From contig JAYESD010000001.1 of NCBI GenBank assembly GCA_036927565.1, forward strand, positions 70,389,751 to 70,453,750: a DNA stretch of 64,000 nucleotides, in the 5' to 3' direction. Both the position numbers and the translations under genes were made by a program. Shown one piece after another: positions 58,300-64,000 of this stretch; position 1 is the stretch's first letter, and each line of letters begins with the position of its first letter. Origin of the DNA: Tuctoria greenei. Its lineage: Eukaryota; Streptophyta; Magnoliopsida; Poales; Poaceae. A model generated the notes under the pieces. It was not told the DNA's origin. It saw only the letters and a list, made by a program, of their open reading frames with translations, and ran no database searches.

Positions 58300-59800
58300 T
58301 TGCGCTCATCACTTTCCTCCGGGCTAATGTCGACGTGTTTGCCTGGCAACCGTCACAAATGCCTGGGATCCCTAGGGAAGCGATCGAGCACAATATGAAG
58401 ATATATCCCGACGCTCGACCTGTACATCAAAAGCCTCGGAAGCAATCAGTAGAGCGACAAAACTTCATACGTCAAGAAGTGAAGAAGTTGCTTGAAACTG
58501 ATTCATTCGAGAAGCCTTCCATCCAAAATGGCTGGCAAACCCAGTCGTTGTACCCAAGGCTAGTGGGAAGCTTCGGATGTGTATCGACTACACTACACTA
58601 AATAAGGCATGTCCAAAAGATCCATTCCCACTACCTAGAATAGACCAGATAGTGGATTCCACCTCCGGGTGCGAATTACTGTGTTTCCTAGACGCATATT
58701 CTGGGTACCACCAAATCAGAATGTCTAGAGAAGATGAAAAGCATACTTCCTTCATCACAGTAGATGGATTATATTGTTACACTGCCATGCCATTCGGTCT
58801 CAAAACGCTGCTTCAACGTTTGTACGAGCTATGTACAAAACTTTTGGAGAGCTCATCAGAGACGTAGTGGAAGTGTACGTCGATGACATCTCTTCAAGAT
58901 CAAGAACAAGGAGTCATTCATTGACACCTTGCAAGCTTTCTTCGACAAGTTGCGAGTCACACGCACAAAGCTGAACCCAGACAAGTGTGTCTTCGGGGTT
59001 AGCTCTAGAAAACTTCTTGGATTCCTGGTGAACCACCGAGGGATAGAAGCAAATCCGACGAAGATTAAAGCTATTGAAGACATGCGACCACCAGCTCGCA
59101 TCAAGGACGTCTAGAAGCTGACTGGATGTCTAGCTGCCCTCAGCCGGTTCATCTCAAGACTGGCGGAATGGGCACTACCCTTCTTCAAGTTATTGAGGAA
59201 GTCCGGACCTTTCCAACGGTCTGAAGAAGCAGAAAAGGCATTCCAGGAGCTGAAGCAGCTCCTCACCACTCTACCAACCTTGGTAGCTCTGAATCCTAGT
59301 GAGACATTACTTGTTTACATTTCTGCAACTGACGAAGTTATCAGCATGGTCCTGGTTGCGGAAACAGAACCATCTCCAGTTCAGGAATCTAGACCCCTTT
59401 GGGAGGGTCCGGAGCTACCTGAAGACGAGTCTGGGTCCCATCTCCCAGACCCTGATCCTCAAGGCGAGATGCCAGAGGATCAACCTCCTTCAAGTGGAGA
59501 AGTCACTGCTGCTGAGCAACAAGATCCGGACCCCTCCGGGAAGGTCTGGGTCGCTACAGAAGAAGCTCCGGGTTCCTCTAGTAGGAACCCAGAGGTCCCA
59601 GAACAAGGTTCGGACCCCTCCGGGAGGGTCCGGATTGATGAGGAGGAAGCTCCGGGCCCCTTCGGGAGGGTACGGACAGTCCAACGTTCCGTGTACTTCA
59701 TTAGCAAAGTACTCCATGACACCAAGACTCGATACCTGGAGGTGCATAAGCTGCTTTATGCAGTTCTTATTGCTTCTAGGAAGCTCTGACACTACTTCCA
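58300..59800 (+). pseudogene. TatB reverse transcriptase and RNase H with Pro/acidic insert
   Basis: RT motifs in order: MPGIPREAIEHNMKIYPDA near 58360; MCIDYTTLNKACPKDPFPLP at 58577; CFLDAYSGYHQIRM near 58685; MPFGLK near 58788; the catalytic YVDD near 58876; PDKCVFGV near 58978; LGFLVNHRGIEANPTKI near 59017. The connection and RNase H begin near 59193 (AFQELKQLL, ALNPSETLLVYISATDEVIS). RNase H is split by about 105 residues (59364-59678) rich in Pro, Glu, Asp, Ser and Gly, with a recurring (D/S)PSG(K/R)V word. It resumes with VQRSVYFISKVLHD and YLEVHKLLYAVLIASRKL, then a TGA at 59787. Breaks: shifts near 58560 and 58800, and a TAG at 59112-59114. Confidence 0.92.
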
Positions 59801-60464
59801 TGCTCACAACATTTCAGTGGTAACTTCTTATCCACTGCGTGCAATCTTGCATAATCCCAATTCTACTAGGAACATTGCAAAGTGGGCAGCGGAATTGGCC
59901 GAGTTCGACCTTGAATTCGTCCCAAAACAAGCAATCAAGAGTCAGGCATTGGCGGACTTCGTGATGGAATGGACCCCCTCTCCGTCAAATCTTGGGGGCC
60001 CGAGTGAGCAGAAGCTGGAACCCAAGGTTTCGGTCTTCATCAAGCCTCACTGGACTCTCTACTTCGACGGCTCCGTGCAAAAGGAGGGGGACGGAGCTGG
60101 AGTCCTTCTCCTCGCTCCGACCGGGGATAAGGTCAAATACATGGTTCACCTTGACTTCAAGGCGACCAACAACATGGCGGAGTATGAAGCACTAATCTAT
60201 GGGATCAAGGTGGCACTATCGTATGGTGTCAAGCAGTTGTTGGTAAAGGATGATTTACAGCTTATTGTAAAACAAGTTAAAGGTGAATGCTGCTGCAACA
60301 ATCCTCAACTAGCTGCATACCTACTTGAAGTCCAGAAGCTTTAGAAGGACTTCGATGTCCTGGATCTTTGCCATGTCCAGCGTCACAACAACGCTGAAGC
60401 TGACGAACTATCAACGAAAGCTTCAACTGGAGCTCCGGCTCCTGACGCAACCTTCTTCCGGAGA
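59801..60464 (+). pseudogene. TatB second (archaeal-type) RNase H
   Basis: Follows the first RNase H. Linker KWAAELAEFDLEFVPKQAIK and SQALADFVMEW, then the domain: LYFDGSVQKEGDGAG near 60060 with the first Asp, NNMAEYEALIYGIKVAL near 60170 with the Glu, LLVKDDLQLIVKQVKGE near 60238 with the next Asp. A TAG at 60342-60344 follows, and then HNNAEADELS near 60388 with the last Asp. All four acidic positions can be seen. In Tat elements this extra domain is thought to take over RNA-strand removal during reverse transcription. One stop breaks the frame. Confidence 0.88.
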
Positions 60465-61735
60465 TTGTCAAGACCAACAACTCAACCTGCCGAACTGAGC
60501 GAAGGGGGCAAGACCAGCACCTCAAAGCTGGCGGTCCCGATGGCCCTGTTACCAAGGGTCATAGGTGCTGCAGGAAGCTCCGAGCAACCCAACATGCAAG
60601 ACTCAAATCCTCAAGTTAGCTCTGATGCATGGATCTCGGATATCCGGAGCTACTTGAAAGAAAATTTCCTTCCTGAAGATAATGTATCCGCTGACCGGAT
60701 AGTCAGATTGGCTAAAAGATACACACTGGTAGAAGAGGATCTCTACCGGCGTGGTGCCAACAGCGTCCTAATGTGGTGCATTACAAGGGAAGAAGGATGC
60801 GAGCTCCTCGCAGAAATCCATGGAGGCGAGTGTGGGAACCACGCGTCTTCCCGCATGCTGGTCAGTAAAGCCTTCCGGCATGGTTTTTACTGGCCTACAG
60901 CGCTCCAGGATGCAACCGAGCTAGTGAAGAAATGCGAAGCATGCCAGTTCCATGCAAAGCAAATTCACACACCAGCTCAACCTCTACAAATGATACCTCC
61001 TACATTGCCTTTCGCCGTGTGGGGGATGGATATCTTGAGACCTTTCCCAAGAGCCGTCGGAGGTTACAAGTTCCTGTATGTTGCCATTGACAAGTTCACC
61101 AAATGGTCGGAAGCAACTCCAGTTGTCACAATAAACAAGCATCAGCTATCAACTTCTTGCAGTCCATCGTATGCAGATTTGGAGTCCCAAACAAGATCAT
61201 AACTGATAACAGAACCCAATGCACAAGTTCTGTATTCCAAGCATATTGCAAAGACCTCGACATTCAAGTATGCTACGCCTCAGTAGCTCACCCGGCAAGC
61301 AATGGCCAAGCTGAGAGAGCAAATGCAGAAATCCTTAAAGGACTCAAGACGCGCACATATGAGCACTTGAAAAAACACAGAGCCAAATGGATTGAAGAGC
61401 TTTCGCCCACACTGTGGGCCAACAGGACAACTCCAAACTGGTCAGCTGGATAGACACCCTTCTTCCTGGTGTACGGAGCTAAAACAGTCCTTTCTCCAGA
61501 AATCACCTTGGGGTTGCTCTGAGTCCGGACCTTCGACGATGCCACGCAGGACTAGCTTCGGCGTGAAGACCTTGACCTCCTTGAAGAGGGAAGGTGCCGA
61601 GCAGCTGTTCAGAATGCCCGATACCGCCAAGCTCTTCGGCGCTATCACCGAAGGCATGTTCACAACTGACAGCTCGAGGAAGGCGATCTGGTGCTACGGA
61701 GAATACAAACTCTAGAAGGGTTAAACAAACTCTCC
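60465..61735 (+). pseudogene. TatB integrase
   Basis: A zinc-binding HHCC domain near 60780-60970 has HGGECGNHASSRML and CEACQFH. The core follows: GMDILRPF near 61026 with the first Asp; FTKWSEATPV near 61097; a frameshift near 61150; IITDNRTQC near 61196 with the second Asp but Arg where Gly is usual; HPASNGQAERANAEILKGLK near 61290 with the Glu. A TAG at 61451-61453 and a further shift precede C-terminal fragments to about 61735. The catalytic DDE triad is visible, though the protein cannot be made in one piece. Integrase would insert the element cDNA into nuclear DNA. Confidence 0.92.
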
Positions 61736-63173
61736 CCCAGCTGGGAAGGACCCTTCCGAGTGATCATCCCGTCCCGGATGCGTTCTCTTGGCAACCGAGG
61801 ATGGGACACCGCTACCTAATCCTTGGAACGTTGAGCACCTCCGTAAGCTCTACGCTTAATATCACGGAGGTGAGTCTGTAGTTACATGTGATGTATGTTA
61901 TAGAGTCATTGTACAGAGTCGGGTAGCTCCTCCGGGAGAACAACCGGACCTTTCCAGGAAGGTCTGCAAAGTTCAGCAACGCTTGTCACAGTCTCAAAAC
62001 TAAAAGTGTAGCTAGCTACCTTGGGTCAAACTAGAAACGAAACACAGTTAGCCTGGTTTCGTACCCTAAGAGTGTACTTGTTTCCCCTGTACCCCGGACC
62101 TATAATGAAAGACATCATTGTGTGAAAACAAAATCCACGTGCATTTATTTTGTACATGCTCAATAGTTTTTATTTTTCTCTTTCTTGTCTATAACAAAGT
62201 TGTGCAATTCTTAAGAAACTTTAGTTCGGCCAATTCATATATAATTCAAGTTGCATTGTCAATTCCTCTGGGTCTAAACATTGTTAATGGTCCACTCATT
62301 TGAATGCCGCCAAGCCAATCTAGGTCCAGAGTGTGCTATCAACTTAGTCTGGTCCAGCACCCTAAGTACACCACTCTACGTACACCCTGACACTACAAAC
62401 TAAGGCGAGTCCAGAAACAATCAGACCTGGAAAAAACAAACCAGTGCACTTGATTGTATTTAGAATTGCGTTCGACCTAAAAATTTCTTTCGGGTAAGCC
62501 GCAAACGAGTTATAGATAGGAAATGGATTTTACTGTTTTTCTTGACTTCAGTGTGCAGGAAAAATAAAGATCTCATGATGATGGTGGATGAAGTCGGAGC
62601 TACCAAAGCTCCGACAACCCCTAAGGTGGTCTACTGTCGATTTCAAACATTGATAATAGACATCGCCGTAGCTACAATGTTCTGGCAAATCCAGGGGGCC
62701 ATCCGTCAATGTGAAGAAAAGATGGTGGGAAGACTCCCCAGTGGGGTCTGCTGTTGACGCACCATGTGTTGACAGTGGTCGCTGCCGGAGCTACCATGTT
62801 CTGACAACCCCAGGGGACTAACCGTCAATGCTCTACGTGTTGACAAGGGTCACTGGCGGAGCTACTGAGCTTTGACAACCTCAGGCGGTCCCTACTATCG
62901 GTGACTTCGGACCTACAAACTACAAGTTCGAAGCGTGCAAGTCTTCAACAAAATGCTACATCGTCTTGGTACATGTTCACAATCAAACTGTGTACATCTA
63001 CCAGGGGGCCAAGTGGGACAAAGGTGTTGAAGACATAAAATGAGATTCATAAAAAACTTGGATTTCATTCATCTGGAGACAAGAGATTACAAAATTGGAG
63101 AAAAAGAAGAGAGAATACAAGCGGGAGCTACAAAGAGAGAGTCCTAGACCCTATGGAAGAACGAGGCGACCTT
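61736..63173 (+). other. TatB region between integrase and antisense ORF
   Basis: Non-coding. 62590-62900 has about three imperfect repeats of 80-110 bp built from tgttgacagtggtcgctg, ccggagctaccatgttctga and caaccccaggggactaaccg. A purine-rich ccagggggccaagtggg lies at 63001-63017. It resembles a polypurine tract, but no LTR start follows it. Nothing else recognised. Confidence 0.6.
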
Positions 63174-64000
63174 CTAGGCAACCTCCGACACGCTGGCTTT
63201 GGCGGCTTCTCCCTCTCCATCGATGGGGCCTTCAAGCACCGGGTCCAGTGGGAAGTGAGGGTCCCAGCTTGTGTAGCACGTCAGCATGAACTCTGCGATG
63301 TTCTTCGCCAGGGATTTTCCCTCGGTTTCCAGCTGGTCCGCGATGACATCGCCCATCTTGGTGAGCTTGTTGCCTGCGAAACCCAACGCCTGCAATGCCT
63401 GGTCCAGCTCCGGCTCTGGATCATCCGGACGCACGGGACTAAAACCCATCGGCGTCAGCGCGTCGTTAGCTTTGCCCATGAAGTCCCAAACTTGTTGGGA
63501 CTCCGCAGCCCTTGAGCCTCACATTTCCTCCAAGGATCTTGTGGTCGCTGCAAGCTCCGAATTCTCCCGGCCAAGGCGCTCAACCTCTTTGGCGTTCTGT
63601 TGAATCTTTTCCGCAACCTGCCTTTTGAGTTTACTGAGCTCCTCCTCCCGGAGGTGGATCTTGTTCCGGCTGTCGACTAGGTCCTTCTCCCTGCCCCGCA
63701 CTTTCTTCTCCCTGGCAGCAATTTCATCCTCCCTCTTGTGGAGGTCCTGTCCTTGCTACCAGGCCTTCTTCTCCTCCTTCTCGCAGTGCTCCTCTAGCTT
63801 CTTGGTGCGCTCCATGAGACTCTTGTCACCCAGAGTCAGCCTCTGAGTGAGCTCCTCCTCCCTCTTCACGAGGTCATCCCGCAGCTCCAGGAGTTTTTGC
63901 TCTTCATCTTCGAGCTTTTTCTCCCGCCCCTCAAGAGCCTCCCGACACTTGACGAGACTGTTGTGGATGGCGTCGAGATTCTCTTGGCGATCATTTGCTG
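63174..64000 (-). pseudogene. Antisense coiled-coil ORF of TatB (partial)
   Basis: One minus-strand frame runs from the window edge to a stop at 63174-63176, broken by a TAG at 63758-63756 and a TGA at 63521-63519. The part before the TGA is almost entirely Glu/Lys/Arg/Leu heptads (REEELTQRL, KKLEEHCEKEEKKA, LREEELSKLKRQVAEKIQQN), a long coiled coil. The C-terminal part (MGKANDALTPMGFSPVRP to ASVSEVA) resembles the end of the putative gypsy-type transposon proteins annotated in grasses. Tat elements such as Grande are known to carry an antisense gene at this place, function unknown. The N-terminus is outside the window. Confidence 0.8.

Larger units (their letters stand above)
56408..64000 (+). 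mobile_element. Tat-lineage Ty3/Gypsy element TatB (runs off the window)
   Basis: 5' LTR at 56408-57273, primer-binding site, shortened gag-protease, RT, RNase H, a second RNase H, integrase, a non-coding tract and an antisense coiled-coil ORF. The extra RNase H before integrase and the antisense ORF between pol and the 3' LTR are marks of the Tat/Ogre lineage of grasses. The 3' LTR lies beyond 64000. The 5' flank ends taata (56403-56407) inside a CACTA subterminal repeat. The matching target copy would be right of the window. Frameshifts, stops and the gag deletion mean it is not autonomous. Confidence 0.93.

Overview
This window reads as nuclear, repeat-packed DNA from a flowering plant, most likely a grass. 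The evidence is the mix of elements: Ty1/Copia and Tat-lineage Ty3/Gypsy LTR retrotransposons, several CACTA (En/Spm) DNA transposons with plant TNPD- and TNPA-type genes, and a very large non-coding LTR element (LARD type). All were recognised by eye from translated motifs, terminal repeats, primer-binding sites and target-site duplications (TSDs). I found no ordinary host gene outside a mobile element. Almost every coding frame carries stops or frameshifts.

Layout, left to right. 1-2756: decayed Copia element (CopA). 2757-4931: 3' end and LTR of a Tat-type Gypsy element (TatA), with a 55-bp tandem repeat carrying G-box cores. 4932-6481: unassigned DNA ending in a CACTA terminus (CACTA-1). 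6482-7410: LTR-like and unassigned DNA. 7411-11908, resuming at 42726-43620: a minus-strand LARD-like element (LARD-R). 11909-42725: a full-length Copia element (CopB; TSD ACGAT) sitting inside the LARD-R LTR. 14395-38638: a CACTA element (CACTA-2; TSD ATA) inserted in the CopB gag. 16385-31539: a 15.2-kb LARD element with about 5-kb LTRs (LARD-F; TSD TATCG) inserted in the first coding exon of the CACTA-2 transposase. So four elements are nested, the innermost being a relative of the outermost. Taking out the inserts gives a Copia element of about 6.6 kb and a CACTA element of about 9.1 kb, both normal sizes.

44596-49623: right part of another CACTA element (CACTA-3), with a broken transposase followed by a five-exon gene closely resembling the SUMO-conjugating E2 enzyme UBC9/SCE1. 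49807-56407: a tail-to-tail CACTA relative (CACTA-4), with a minus-strand gene that joins a TNPA-like N-terminal half to a ULP1-type SUMO-protease domain whose catalytic His, Asp, Gln and Cys are kept. 56408-64000: a Tat-lineage Gypsy element (TatB) inserted in the subterminal repeats of CACTA-4. It has a gutted gag, RT, RNase H with an unusual Pro/acidic insert, a second RNase H, integrase and an antisense coiled-coil ORF. It runs off the window.

The most interesting observation is that two adjacent CACTA elements carry both a SUMO-conjugating enzyme homologue and a SUMO-protease homologue. Next come the four-level nest and the repeat arrays inside LTRs and leaders (G-box units, ACTAGT palindromes, a 38-bp unit repeated seven times).
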